16,392 nt of DNA from Gemmatimonadota bacterium (GTDB taxonomy: Bacteria; Gemmatimonadota; Gemmatimonadetes; Gemmatimonadales; GWC2-71-9): NCBI GenBank assembly GCA_029862935.1, contig JAOTWK010000034.1, positions 1-16,392 on the forward strand, written 5' to 3'. The stretch's first letter is position 1, and every line of letters starts with the position of its first letter. This document shows positions 7,303 to 15,530 of this stretch, piece after piece. The translations under genes and the position numbers were made by a program. The notes beneath the pieces were generated by a model that was given only the letters and a program-made list of their open reading frames with translations, was not told the origin of the DNA and did no database searches.

Positions 7303-8516
7303 CGACGGCGCTCGACGACCTCCTCGCAGGCGGTCGCGAAGGTGCGTATCACCGCCGGCCAGCTGAAACGCTCCCGAACGAGGGACGCTCCGGCCCGGCC
7401 AAGCGCCCGTGCCCGCCCGGGCTCACTCAGAAGGGCGACAACCGCATCCGCGAGGCTGCGTGGATCATCAGCAAGCAGGATGTCCGTTCCCGGACTCAGC
7501 GGCAGCCCTTCCGCCCCGATGGTCGTGGAGACCACAGGAAGGCCGGCCGCCATTGCCTCGAAAATCTTGAGTCTCGTTCCTCCACCGATACGAATAGGCA
7601 CGATGAACACCGAAGCACGCGCGAGGTATGGGCGAACGTCCGGCACCTCGCCAGTCACGCGGATAGCAGGATCCGAGTCGGCCAGCCGGCGAATGGCCGC
7701 GGTTGGCGAGCGCCCAACGACCGTCAGCTTCACATCGGGAACGCGCGCCCGCACGAGCGGAAGCACGTACTCGGCGAAGAAGGCGATGGCATCAGCGTTG
7801 GGCAGCCAGTCCATCGACCCCGTGAAGACGAGCTCTGCCGGCCGCCGAGCGTCATCTGCACCCGGCCCGAAGTAGTCGACGTCGACGCCCGTCGGGACGG
7901 CCACGACGTCAGGCAGCCCCAACTCCGTTTCGTGAACCACGCGGTCCACGTCGGACACGGTGACGACACGATCGAATCGCTGACACGTCCGCGCCTCGTA
8001 CCGGCGCATCTTGCGGCACTGATTGGCCAGGTATGCCCGTGCGATGGGCGATCGAGCCACGGCGGCGTGCCGCTCCCAGATAGTGTACTCGACATTATGC
8101 TGGAAGAGCACAGTGGGTGTCAGCCATGCACTCTGCGGAAGATTGACGGCCGAAGTGAGGAAATCGCAGACGATCAGGTCGATACCTCCGCGAGCCAGCC
8201 GGCCCGCCAGAGCACGCTGCAGTTCGGGAGAGCGATATCGCCCAACACTGAATGGTAAAGGGGAGAGCAGGTTGGCACTTGCGCCGATCAGGAATCGCGC
8301 GCTGCCGCGACGTGGCAGTCGGTGCGGCCGGCGGACGAGGTGGTGAGCATACTCGCCGGAACGACGGACGGCTTCAGAGTCTGCAGGGCCGTCGTCCGTC
8401 GTCACATAAGTGATCTCGTGCTCACGGGCGAGCTCGCGCAGCATGTAGTAACTGCGAATGCGCCCGCCTTTGTTCACGGGGTGAAGCAGTTCCGTCTTCA
8501 GCCATATCATGTGCAT
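7284..8516 (-). CDS. GT4 family glycosyltransferase
   Basis: A 410-residue GT-B retaining glycosyltransferase. The acceptor-binding N-domain opens MHMIWLKTELLHPVNKGGR, with the glycine-rich loop typical of this group, and contains LFQHNVEYTIWERHA. The donor-binding C-domain has LVFTGSMDWLPNADAIAFF, VKLTVVGRSP and the GT4 signature PIRIGGGTRLKIFEAMAAGL, whose acidic residues contact the nucleotide sugar. I chose ATG 8516, with AAGG eight bases before it; the frame stays open to 8741, but the added residues are unlike the family. The enzyme should add a sugar to a lipid-linked glycan at the cytoplasmic membrane face. It resembles the sugar transferases of exosortase-type clusters. Its 3' end overlaps the truncated VanZ gene, so the two were probably co-transcribed. 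Confidence 0.88.
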   Translation of the reverse strand: MHMIWLKTELLHPVNKGGRIRSYYMLRELAREHEITYVTTDDGPADSEAVRRSGEYAHHLVRRPHRLPRRGSARFLIGASANLLSPLPFSVGRYRSPELQRALAGRLARGGIDLIVCDFLTSAVNLPQSAWLTPTVLFQHNVEYTIWERHAAVARSPIARAYLANQCRKMRRYEARTCQRFDRVVTVSDVDRVVHETELGLPDVVAVPTGVDVDYFGPGADDARRPAELVFTGSMDWLPNADAIAFFAEYVLPLVRARVPDVKLTVVGRSPTAAIRRLADSDPAIRVTGEVPDVRPYLARASVFIVPIRIGGGTRLKIFEAMAAGLPVVSTTIGAEGLPLSPGTDILLADDPRSLADAVVALLSEPGRARALGRAGASLVRERFSWPAVIRTFATACEEVVERRRWKTAR

Positions 8517-9098
8517 ACTCGATGCCTTGCCGCCCGGCGGATCGCCGAGCACCACGCGAACCCGCGGGTCACTGGATCCGGGATGAGGCGCCTGGTTGGC
8601 GCGACGATCACCTCGATCCTGCCGGCGGGATACCGTCCCGCCTGCACGTCCGCCACTCAGGGGGACGCCGGCCTTCAGCATCGTTGACTCGGCCACCGAT
8701 TGGCCCATCTCGAGGAGTGTGATCGGCTCTCCTCGTTCCACCCCCTGTTTCGGGGAGGACGGACTGACTGATGCGTCCCTTATTGGCTTCCATCAACACC
8801 ATCTTGGCTTCGGGCGAGGGGACAATCGGCTCAGATAATGGTCAGTCTGCCGGCGCAAGTCGGGCCCACTGGCTACGAGATCAACGGTATCTCGGTGGCA
8901 CAGACAGTGCCAGCAAGGCCCGGTGGCCAGCCGATCGAGTGCATGACGGCAGCACGCCGTCAAACAGGCGAATGCTGCCGCTGCGTAGGATATGTTGCGT
9001 CCGTGCAACAACCTCGAAGGGGATCGGGGACGAAAGCCCCGTAAGCCCTGAGTGAGACGGTTGCCGTTGCCTGACCTAACACAACGATGGGAGTAGGG
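8517..9098. promoter_or_regulatory. Divergent intergenic region with structured leader
   Basis: About 580 bases separate two divergently transcribed glycosyltransferase genes and should hold both promoters. The left part (8517-8800) is open in the glycosyltransferase frame but encodes nothing recognisable. The right part carries a run of hairpins before the plus-strand gene: tgacggc/gccgtca (8944-8962, 5-base loop), gttgc/gcaac (8994-9009) and cgggg/ccccg around acgaaag (9025-9041). This suggests a structured 5' leader. No sigma-70 hexamers can be asserted. Confidence 0.4.
8944..8962 (+). other. Perfect 7-bp hairpin in the leader
   Basis: Inverted repeat tgacggc-agcac-gccgtca. It is GC-rich and lies about 140 bases before the glycosyltransferase start. 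There is no T-run after it, so it is more likely part of a leader fold or an operator than a terminator. Confidence 0.4.
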
Positions 9099-10223
9099 AT
9101 GGAAGGAGCCTTGGGCGAATCGAAGAGCAACGCCATGCGGGATGTGCTCCTGATCGGTCCGTATCCGCCACCGTACGGTGGACCGGGTGTGCACATGATG
9201 CATCTCCGACGAGCTCTTGAGGCCGAGGGAGCAAGGTGCGTGGTTCTGAGCATTTGGGCCAGCGGCGGTGCAGACCTGCCGGATGTGCTGCGGGCGCGCT
9301 CTGGGGCTGAGTACTGCATGACGGTGCTTAAGTATTTCCGAAAGGGGTTTCATGTCCATCACCTCTTCAACGTCGAGTCATGGAAGGCGATCGCTCTCGC
9401 CGCCCTTGCAGCGATACTCGCGCGGATGACGAACGGATCCTATAGCATCGGTTTCATTGGAGGACCAGCACAGCGTTACCTCGATCGATCTTCGATTCTT
9501 TGGGGGCAGCCTTTAAGGATGACCCTCAAGTCTGCCGAGTTCATCATCTGCAACAACGAACTGGTGCTCAGCGCGCTGACGCGCCGAGGGGCTCCCGTCT
9601 CCCGCGTTCATCCCATCCCGGCCTTCCATGCTGAGCAGGTTGCGGAAATCGGTGTTCTTGAGCCCGAGTGCGAGGAGTTCGTAACGGTACACGACCCAGT
9701 GTTGTGTGCCATTGTCCACCCTCGCTTCGAGACCGGCCTTCCGCATCATGAGATGAACCTGCTGATTCAAGCGCTGAACATCCTCTCGAGTGGCTTTTCG
9801 CGAGTAGGATGCGTTGTGATGGGGGGTGCAGGTTCCGTCTCGGAATACGCGCAGGCGGTGGAAACGGCCGGCCTGGCGGACCACTTCCATTTTACCGGGG
9901 AACTCAGTCACAGAGATTGCCTGGCCGTGATGCGAGCATCGAGCGTGTTTGTCCGTGCGTATCTGAGGGACGGTACGTCCTCGTCCGTGCGCGAAGCGCT
10001 GGCGCTCGGGACCCCTGCGGTGGCTTCCAGAAACCCACAGCATCCCCCGTCCGCGGAACAGTTTGAGCCCAACGATGCATCGAGCCTGGCCGCGACTGTT
10101 AAGGAAGTCGTAAATAGGTCGCCCGGCTTGCGGCGAGAACTGCGAGATTCCGGAGAGGTGCTTCAAACGGGGCTCGGGGGAGAACTTGCGCTCTTTCGAC
10201 GTTCACCGGCGCCACGTTCCTGA
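9099..10223 (+). CDS. GT4-like glycosyltransferase, probably frameshifted at the 3' end
   Basis: A GT-B type glycosyltransferase of 374 residues as read. Its N-terminus has DVLLIGPYPPPYGGPGVHMM, the usual first strand with a Pro/Gly-rich loop. The C-domain has CVVMGGAGSVSEYAQAVE, HFTGELSHRDCLAVMRASS and SSSVREALALGTPAVAS, the GT4 donor-site region. GGGAG lies five bases before ATG 9099; ATG 9135, directly before the conserved strand, is also possible. The last residues (LALFRRSPAPRS) look non-native. In the +2 frame the same DNA reads ALSTFTGATFLTEWRLDDRY and then SLFVV, ending in TGA at 10268-10270, which overlaps the ATG of the heparinase-like gene as TGATG. This suggests a frameshift around 10170-10190 and a natural end at 10270. 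Catalytic parts are intact, so activity may survive. Confidence 0.82.
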   Translation: MEGALGESKSNAMRDVLLIGPYPPPYGGPGVHMMHLRRALEAEGARCVVLSIWASGGADLPDVLRARSGAEYCMTVLKYFRKGFHVHHLFNVESWKAIALAALAAILARMTNGSYSIGFIGGPAQRYLDRSSILWGQPLRMTLKSAEFIICNNELVLSALTRRGAPVSRVHPIPAFHAEQVAEIGVLEPECEEFVTVHDPVLCAIVHPRFETGLPHHEMNLLIQALNILSSGFSRVGCVVMGGAGSVSEYAQAVETAGLADHFHFTGELSHRDCLAVMRASSVFVRAYLRDGTSSSVREALALGTPAVASRNPQHPPSAEQFEPNDASSLAATVKEVVNRSPGLRRELRDSGEVLQTGLGGELALFRRSPAPRS

Positions 10224-10269
10224 CCGAATGGCGGCTCGACGATCGGTATCTGAGTCTTTTCGTCGTGTG

Positions 10270-12420
10270 ATGCGAATGAGTCTGCCCGAGGTCGGCGTGC
10301 GCTCGCGTCAGGCTCTCAGCCAGCTCGGTGAGCGCGTGTGGGCCCCACGAGCGCGGCCGAGATGGCTCCCCGCAGGTGCGGCAGCGCCCCCGGTTCGGGG
10401 TCTTGACGATGTGGATGGGGTTGTGCAGTGCCTGCGGCGTCAGGATCCGGAGACGCTGGATCGATCGGTTGAGGCCGCGGACAGAGTGCTTCGGGGAGAA
10501 GTGCCTATCCTCGGACTAGGATGGGTCGAGGTCGGGGAGGATCCAGCGTGGGACATCGATCCCGTGACGCGCTGTCGGGCGCCGCGGCGGCACTGGAGCA
10601 GGATCGCGTATCTCGATCCCAAGGAAGTTGGCGACAGCAAGTTCGTCTGGGAGCTCAACCGTCATCAGTTCCTGATTTGGATTGCGCAGGCGTATCGGAT
10701 TACCGGGAAGCCAGAATACGCGCGGCGCGCATGGGATCTGGTGCATTCATGGATTCGTGCCAACCCACCTGGCGTGGGTGTCAACTGGGCGAGCAGCCTG
10801 GAAGTTGCGTTTCGGGCCATTGCCTGGTGTTGGGTGTGGCACCTCGCCGCGCCGGATCGGTTCCTCGGTTCCCGTGAACGGAGGACGATCCTCGGGATTC
10901 TCGCTCTCCACGGACGCCACATCGCCTCGTACCTGTCGACATATTTTTCGCGAAATACTCACCTGACTGGGGAGGCTCTCGGGTTGTGCTACCTGGCTGC
11001 CGCGTGGCCGACGAGCCGCAGGAGCGCGGCTTGGTGGCGGCGCGGGCATGCGGTTCTCCTGCGAGAACTCGAGTGGCAGGTGCTTCCGGACGGCATGCAG
11101 TTCGAGCGTAGTTCATGCTATCACCGGTATACCCTGGACTTCTATCTCCACTTCGCCCTGCTGATCCAGCAGTGGCAACGGATAGTACCGGCCGCGCTGC
11201 TGAGGCGCATCAGAGAGATGGCGCTGGTTCTTCGGGGGCTGCGAGGTCCTGATGGGCTGCTGGTCAATCTTGGTGATGATGATGGGGGGGAATGTCTCCC
11301 GCTTGGCCAGTTGGACCCGCGAGATCCGTCTCTGACGCTTGCCGTCGCGAGCATTCTTCTCGACGAGCCGGTGTTGTGGCCTGGGACATCGGGAAGTGGT
11401 GCTGTGGTGTGGCTGACTGGGGAAGCTGCGTTCCTTGGTGCGGTCAACAGCGCGGGAAGCGGTGCAAAACCGTCGCATCACATAGTGCTCGCGTCTGCGG
11501 GAATCGTCATGTGTCAGGAGGCCGGGGACTTCGTCGTCGCGAGCACGGGATCCCGCGATCCGGCTGGCCGCCGCCCGGCGCACTCGCACGACGATGCGTT
11601 CTCCGTAGAGCTTTGGTGTGGAGGCCGGCCGGTCCTCATTGATCCTGGGACCTTCACCTACACCGGAGATCAGGTTCAGCGCTCGTGGTACCGCTCGGCC
11701 GCGGCACACAACTCTCTCATGATCGACGGATGGCCCTCATCGCCGAGCAGCGGACCGTTCGGGTGGCGCGACCTGTCGACCGGGGCTCTCCGGTCCTGCA
11801 TCTCGAGCAAAGCAGCAGTGATGATTGAAATGGCGAGGTCCTTCAGAGGAATGGAGGATGTGGGCCCACACTGCCGCCGCATCCTGGGCTGGTTCGGTGT
11901 TGGCTGGGTACTGTGGGACCGGGTTCTGGGCCACGGATTACACGATGTGGCGGTGCGATTCCAGCTCCCACCTGGGCAGCGACCCGCTCTCCTCTTTGCG
12001 GGGAAGCTGGTTGAGGACGGCTCTGTGTCACTCGCGCACTCGCCAGTCTCACCCAGGTACGGTCAGCTCGTTCCAAGTGAGGCGTTCTCCATCTCCGGCC
12101 GGGTCAACCTTCCCGCAGATCTCGTCACGGTCATTGTCCCGCAAGGGCCAGGTCGCACCAGCTTGACGCAGACGAGTGTTTGCACGCTTGATCCCCAGCT
12201 CGAACGCCCTTGCGCGGAGCGGAGAGTGGTGGTCCGAGACACGCACGGAGGCATTGTGCATGAAATTGAACTTCGCGCGGCATTGAGTCCTGCCGGCGCG
12301 AGCGAAGACGAGACGGAGGACGCGACAACCTCTTGGACTCGAACTAGCCTCTCTGGTGGCCCCTCGGTCAGGCTGGTTGCGAACCCGCCGGCGGGCGAGA
12401 TCCGCGTTGTGCATGTCTGA
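10270..12420 (+). CDS. Heparinase II/III family polysaccharide lyase
   Basis: A 716-residue protein with the two-domain layout of heparinase II/III-like and alginate-lyase-like enzymes, which cleave acidic polysaccharides by beta-elimination. The N-terminal alpha toroid has GDSKFVWELNRHQFL (121-135), VNWASSLEVAFRAIAW (171-186), SRNTHLTGEALGL (227-239) and ERSSCYHRYTLDFYLH (279-294), holding the candidate catalytic Tyr/His residues. The beta-sandwich domain (PF07940) has AHSHDDAFSVEL (437-448) and RSAAAHNSLMIDG (475-487). There is no signal peptide, so it may be cytoplasmic, as for many heparinase-like proteins encoded inside polysaccharide operons. The frame is open from 10186, but ATG 10270 matches the usual MSLPE-type start and overlaps a stop as TGATG; ATG 10228 is an alternative. 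The exact substrate is unknown. Confidence 0.9.
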   Translation: MRMSLPEVGVRSRQALSQLGERVWAPRARPRWLPAGAAAPPVRGLDDVDGVVQCLRRQDPETLDRSVEAADRVLRGEVPILGLGWVEVGEDPAWDIDPVTRCRAPRRHWSRIAYLDPKEVGDSKFVWELNRHQFLIWIAQAYRITGKPEYARRAWDLVHSWIRANPPGVGVNWASSLEVAFRAIAWCWVWHLAAPDRFLGSRERRTILGILALHGRHIASYLSTYFSRNTHLTGEALGLCYLAAAWPTSRRSAAWWRRGHAVLLRELEWQVLPDGMQFERSSCYHRYTLDFYLHFALLIQQWQRIVPAALLRRIREMALVLRGLRGPDGLLVNLGDDDGGECLPLGQLDPRDPSLTLAVASILLDEPVLWPGTSGSGAVVWLTGEAAFLGAVNSAGSGAKPSHHIVLASAGIVMCQEAGDFVVASTGSRDPAGRRPAHSHDDAFSVELWCGGRPVLIDPGTFTYTGDQVQRSWYRSAAAHNSLMIDGWPSSPSSGPFGWRDLSTGALRSCISSKAAVMIEMARSFRGMEDVGPHCRRILGWFGVGWVLWDRVLGHGLHDVAVRFQLPPGQRPALLFAGKLVEDGSVSLAHSPVSPRYGQLVPSEAFSISGRVNLPADLVTVIVPQGPGRTSLTQTSVCTLDPQLERPCAERRVVVRDTHGGIVHEIELRAALSPAGASEDETEDATTSWTRTSLSGGPSVRLVANPPAGEIRVVHV

Positions 12421-12625
12421 TTGGCCTGGCACGCTGCTGGTGGCGCATCCAAGGCAAGAGGGGGCAGGAAGCCTGCCCTCGCACGAAGTGGGGCGGAAGC
12501 AGGCCACAGACACCGTCTGGACTTCGGAGGGGACGGGAGCGTCGTCAAACCCGCAATCCGGAGATAGGATCAAGGCGGGCGCGCAGTTTGCACGGGGGGT
12601 CGGGGTGGCAGCCGCGCCGGATTGA
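12413..12625 (+). CDS. Short ORF overlapping the heparinase-like gene end
   Basis: A 70-residue frame starts at an ATG inside the last codons of the heparinase-like gene (8-base overlap, ATGTCTGA). It begins MSDWPGTLLVAHPRQEGAGS, after which composition turns non-protein-like and includes a strong hairpin. The first ten residues recall the GxLLVAxP start of YqgE/AlgH proteins, but that is too little to assign a family. It is probably the stub of a lost downstream gene; it could also be chance. Confidence 0.3.
   Translation: MSDWPGTLLVAHPRQEGAGSLPSHEVGRKQATDTVWTSEGTGASSNPQSGDRIKAGAQFARGVGVAAAPD
12460..12480 (+). terminator. Strong hairpin after the heparinase-like gene
   Basis: gggggcagg-aag-cctgccctc forms nine pairs, including one G-U, 40 bases after the heparinase-like stop codon. 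The position suits a terminator, but no U-run follows. Confidence 0.35.
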
Positions 12626-12641
12626 ATCAGGGAGCATTCTG

Positions 12642-13219
12642 ATGCCGGTCGTGGAGACCGCACGCCGACTCCGCCGGATCTACCAGACTCGGGGTTTTGT
12701 AGGGCCGAGATACAATGGGATTTGGGGAAAGGTCAGGATGATGCGGCAGAAACACCTGTGTCGCCGCGAGCGGGTCCTTTACTGCGGTCCTGAACCGCCG
12801 GTTGTCTCGTCGGCGGGTTAAATAGCGGGGTCCATCTGAACGTTATCGAGAGCTTCCAGGCGAGCATTCCTCACATACCAGCGTTTGAGGCTGCGTTTAG
12901 CCGAGGGTACGCGGCGGCGTGGCCCCAGTACTTTGCGAAGGGGGACCGTCTGACACTGGCCGTGATCGACGGTGAAGTGACGGGATTCGGCTGGTTCCAG
13001 AAAGGGTCAATAGCTCGGCGGACCTACTACACTCCGCTAGCGGAGGATGACTATCGACTCTACCGAGGTGGCGTCTTTCCCGCCTTCAGGCGAAAAAAGA
13101 TGCGAACGACTCGACACTATCCACTCGCGCGATATCTCGTCGAGAGAGGCGCCCGACGGATCTTCGTCGAGGTTTGGGAGGACAACATACCAAGAGGTTT
13201 GGGAGGACAACATACCAAG
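12642..13219 (+). pseudogene. GNAT-like acyltransferase gene, frameshifted and C-terminally truncated
   Basis: ATG 12642 has AGGGAG seven bases upstream and opens MPVVETARRLRRIYQTRGFV, followed by a basic N-terminus like that of the 13832-14398 gene. The frame ends at TAA 12819-12821, but a one-base shift near 12800-12820 restores a long frame reading LNVIESFQASIPHIPAFEAA, TLAVIDGEVTGFGWFQKG and GGVFPAFRRKKMRTTRHYPL, then GARRIFVEVWEDNIPS. The segments line up with the intact paralog: the central strand, the RG-rich cofactor-side turn and the DNIxS segment. The similarity ends exactly there, about 35 residues before the family C-terminus, at a perfect 25-base tandem duplication and the junction with the oppositely oriented GT39-like gene. 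No functional protein is expected. Confidence 0.8.
13170..13219. repeat. Perfect 25-bp tandem duplication at a gene junction
   Basis: Two exact head-to-tail copies of a 25-base unit (13170-13194 and 13195-13219) starting aggtttgggaggacaac. Because 25 is not a multiple of three, it also shifts the GNAT frame. It ends at the point where the GNAT similarity stops and the reverse-strand GT39-like similarity begins. Confidence 0.95.
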
Positions 13220-13659
13220 CATAGGTATGCCGCCGCCAGAATGAAGAACGAGGTCGTGGATTCAAACAAAGCCGACCGCGACAGGTACAGCGCGAACCTG
13301 CTGAAGCCGAACAGCACGCTCGCAGCCGTGGCGATCTCGAGGTCGTCGGTCAATTCCCTGACCGTCAGGAACAGGAGCGCGATCGAGAGGGTGCCGAGCA
13401 ATGCGCTCAAAGCGCGGGCCGTGACGATGCTTGCGTCGAACACCGCAAAGGCCGCGAGGGACAGGCCATGGAAGGCGGGCGAGAGAAAAAGGTGCAGGCG
13501 CCCGTCCATGAACCGATCTCTGACCAGAAGGAAGTTCTTCGTGGAGTTCGTCCACCGTCCCTCGTCCGCGTTCAAGTCGGGGAAATGTCCCAGCGCGGCG
13601 AAGCGCAGTACGGCCGCCGCACCGAGCAAGAGCAGGATGGGCCACGTTGGGCGTTGCAT
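13220..13659 (-). pseudogene. GT39/ArnT-like membrane glycosyltransferase, C-terminally truncated
   Basis: From ATG 13659 the frame gives MQRPTWPILLLLGAAAVLRF (first membrane helix), then FPDLNADEGRWTNSTKNF, which holds the Asp-Glu of the GT-C catalytic first loop, and several helices (LSLAAFAVFDASIVTARALS, SALLGTLSIALLFLTVREL, LEIATAASVLFGFSRFALY). Enzymes of this family take a sugar from a polyprenyl-phosphate carrier at the outer face of the membrane and usually exceed 450 residues. Here similarity ends after FFILAAAYL at about base 13222, and the frame runs on to 13117 in unrelated sequence. An ATG at 13815 could be the start, but the extra residues are Arg/Pro-rich and unlike the family. 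It follows the FemAB-GNAT pair in the same direction, so it was probably the third gene of that operon. Confidence 0.78.
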
Positions 13660-13831
13660 GAGGGTCGGAGGCGGGTCCAGGGATTCGGCGGCCCGTGCCG
13701 TTCGGCGACGACGGCCGCGGGGCGGAGCTTTACTACCCTGAGGCCCACCGGAGTCTAACGGAGCCGGAGATCTCGAAGCAACGCTGAACTCCCGCGGCCC
13801 GGCAACGAACGCCATACGGCCGCGACAGGCG

Positions 13832-14398
13832 TCACTCGCCGTAGCGGTCCACCTTGCGGTAGACGAGCAGGCCGGCGAGCTTGAAGCCGCGCAAGCGTGC
13901 CGTGAGCGAGAAGCCCGCGCGCTCGATCCCGCGAATGGAGAGGATGTTGTCGGGAGCTACCCACATGTACAACCTGTCGGCGACGCCACGTCGGAAGACG
14001 TCTTGCGCGATGTACTGCAGCGCACGCGGGTACAACCGCATGCCGCGAAACGCCGGCGGCGTGTCGCATTCGCCGATCACGGGAATCTCGGGGTCGAAGC
14101 CGAATTGCGCGAGCAGGATCAGGTCGCCGAAGAGCCAGCTCTGGTGAGCGACGGTGCCGTTGAGAATCACGGCGTAGCAGTGGCGCTTTTCCGTCAGCCT
14201 GGCGTCGATGGCGCGGAAGCTGGAAGGGTTCTCGGGGGTGAACCGTTGAATGACCACGTCGTCGGCGACAGCGACGTCCGTGCGCGCGTCGGAAGGTGCC
14301 AGCTGATAGAGAAGGAAGTCAATGCGCTTGGGCCGGAGCACCTGGACCAGCTCGCGCCCGCTCGATCGGCGCAGACGTCGGACTGCTAGCCGGATCAT
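13832..14398 (-). CDS. Small GNAT-like acyltransferase (intact copy)
   Basis: A 188-residue protein with a basic N-terminus (MIRLAVRRLRRSSGRELVQV) followed by a GNAT-like core: CYAVILNGTVAHQSWLF, LAQFGFDPEIPVIGECDTPP, the cofactor-loop-like FRGMRLYPRALQYIAQDV, then MWVAPDNILSIRGIERAGF and the last strand GLLVYRKV. It is the only undamaged member of three related genes in the window, the others being at 5974-6585 and 12642-13219. Its ATG overlaps the TGA of the upstream FemAB-like gene as ATGA, so translation is probably coupled and the two products likely work together. The acyl donor and acceptor are unknown. Confidence 0.78.
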   Translation of the reverse strand: MIRLAVRRLRRSSGRELVQVLRPKRIDFLLYQLAPSDARTDVAVADDVVIQRFTPENPSSFRAIDARLTEKRHCYAVILNGTVAHQSWLFGDLILLAQFGFDPEIPVIGECDTPPAFRGMRLYPRALQYIAQDVFRRGVADRLYMWVAPDNILSIRGIERAGFSLTARLRGFKLAGLLVYRKVDRYGE

Positions 14399-15480
14399 CT
14401 GCCGTCATGCGATGTCGCGCGCCCGAGCCTGCGCAGCATCCAGGTCCACAGAGCATGACGGCGAGGCCGCAGAACCAGCGAGAATGGGGCTTCGTAGCTT
14501 ACCTTTGTGGGACGGAACTTCATCTTGAAGACCCGAAGGCCCTCGTCTCCCTCGGTGCCGAGGTTGTATCCCTTGACACCCGCACGGTGAGCTTCGCGCA
14601 TCGCGGTCCAGTGCAGGAAAGCGGACGGAGAAGGGAGCTTGCCCAAGCGCTCCACGTCCATGGCTCCCGCGACATAATGGCTGGTGTCGCGATCGCGCAC
14701 GAGGAGAACGAACTCTATCGGCTGGTCGTCGATCGAGACGCTGTAGATTGTGGCGGCGCCCGTGGCGGTCGCCAGGTCGACGAGTCGCTCGTAGCTTCGT
14801 AGCGATCGCCGGTAGATCCGGCGGCCCTTGCGCCGGTCCATCGCTTCGACGAGCGGCCAGACCACACGCAAAGATGCGCTGTCATGAGTTTGCGTGACGG
14901 TGTATTCGGCCTTGATCGCCTTGCGAATGTCGTAACGGAGCCCCTTTTGGAACGATTTGAGGAGCTCGTCGTCTTCCGATTCCTGCTCGACGACGAGCTC
15001 GTGATCGAAGTGGCCCAAGAACGGAAACGTGTCTGCTTCCAGGACGGTCCCGGCTTGCCCCAAGCGGCCCCGGAGAGAGTCGTCGGCGGTGGAGAAACGG
15101 AGGCACATGTATCCGAGACGACGCGTATACGGGACGAGTTCTGCAATCGCACGCTCGGGCAACGACCCGTCGGGGCGCAGCGATACCGGCCCGCAGCGCA
15201 CAACGCCGTAGCGGAATCCGGGAAGCCGGAGCGTGAGGACGCACACGAAGACCGTGTCTTCGGAACCATCGCCGTAACAGAAGTAGTTCGGCTCCAACGC
15301 CGCCTGACGGAGCGCCTCGTTCCACAGCGGGTATTGGTACAAGTGCGCTGCCGTCGCACGTAGACGTTCGTTCCACCCGGCGAGGTCACGGCGCGCGATC
15401 GGCCGCCATCCCGCGGATTGCGACGACGAGCTGCCGCGAGGGCGCGTATCCGCCCGCGTCTCCTCGGCGGCCACGCTCAC
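14395..15480 (-). CDS. FemAB-like aminoacyl/acyl transferase
   Basis: A protein of about 361 residues with the tandem GNAT fold of FemAB/GNAT_6 enzymes. Clear segments are AAHLYQYPLWNEALRQAALE near the start, RYGVVRCGPVSLRPDGSLPE, FQKGLRYDIRKAIKAEYTV (the basic helix of the family), VSIDDQPIEFVLLVRDRDTS, SPSAFLHWTAMREAHRAGVK and GYNLGTEGDEGLRVFKMKF. The reading frame runs open far upstream to 16182, into an IS91-type transposase remnant, so the longest frame is misleading. I place the start at GTG 15480, with GGAAA about nine bases before it; GTG 15474 is an alternative. It is coupled to the next gene by ATGA. It is distinct from, and only distantly similar to, the FemAB-like gene at 4442-5443. 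Confidence 0.83.
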   Translation of the reverse strand: MSVAAEETRADTRPRGSSSSQSAGWRPIARRDLAGWNERLRATAAHLYQYPLWNEALRQAALEPNYFCYGDGSEDTVFVCVLTLRLPGFRYGVVRCGPVSLRPDGSLPERAIAELVPYTRRLGYMCLRFSTADDSLRGRLGQAGTVLEADTFPFLGHFDHELVVEQESEDDELLKSFQKGLRYDIRKAIKAEYTVTQTHDSASLRVVWPLVEAMDRRKGRRIYRRSLRSYERLVDLATATGAATIYSVSIDDQPIEFVLLVRDRDTSHYVAGAMDVERLGKLPSPSAFLHWTAMREAHRAGVKGYNLGTEGDEGLRVFKMKFRPTKVSYEAPFSLVLRPRRHALWTWMLRRLGRATSHDGR

Positions 15481-15530
15481 GGGCGTCGCTTTCCGTTGGG
15501 CCCGATCGCCCGGGTCGTGGTGGTCGCCAT

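Noticed and set aside
9020..9045. c-di-GMP-I riboswitch
   Set aside because: Only a loose resemblance over about a dozen bases; the conserved upstream segment and the tetraloop receptor were not found. Kept only as a testable leader finding.
12413..12460. YqgE/AlgH family protein start
   Set aside because: Only about ten residues fit, and the following DPxFxxSVVLL region is absent.
12049..12663. Minus-strand frame of 204 codons
   Set aside because: It is antisense to the heparinase-like 3' end, with no recognisable domain.
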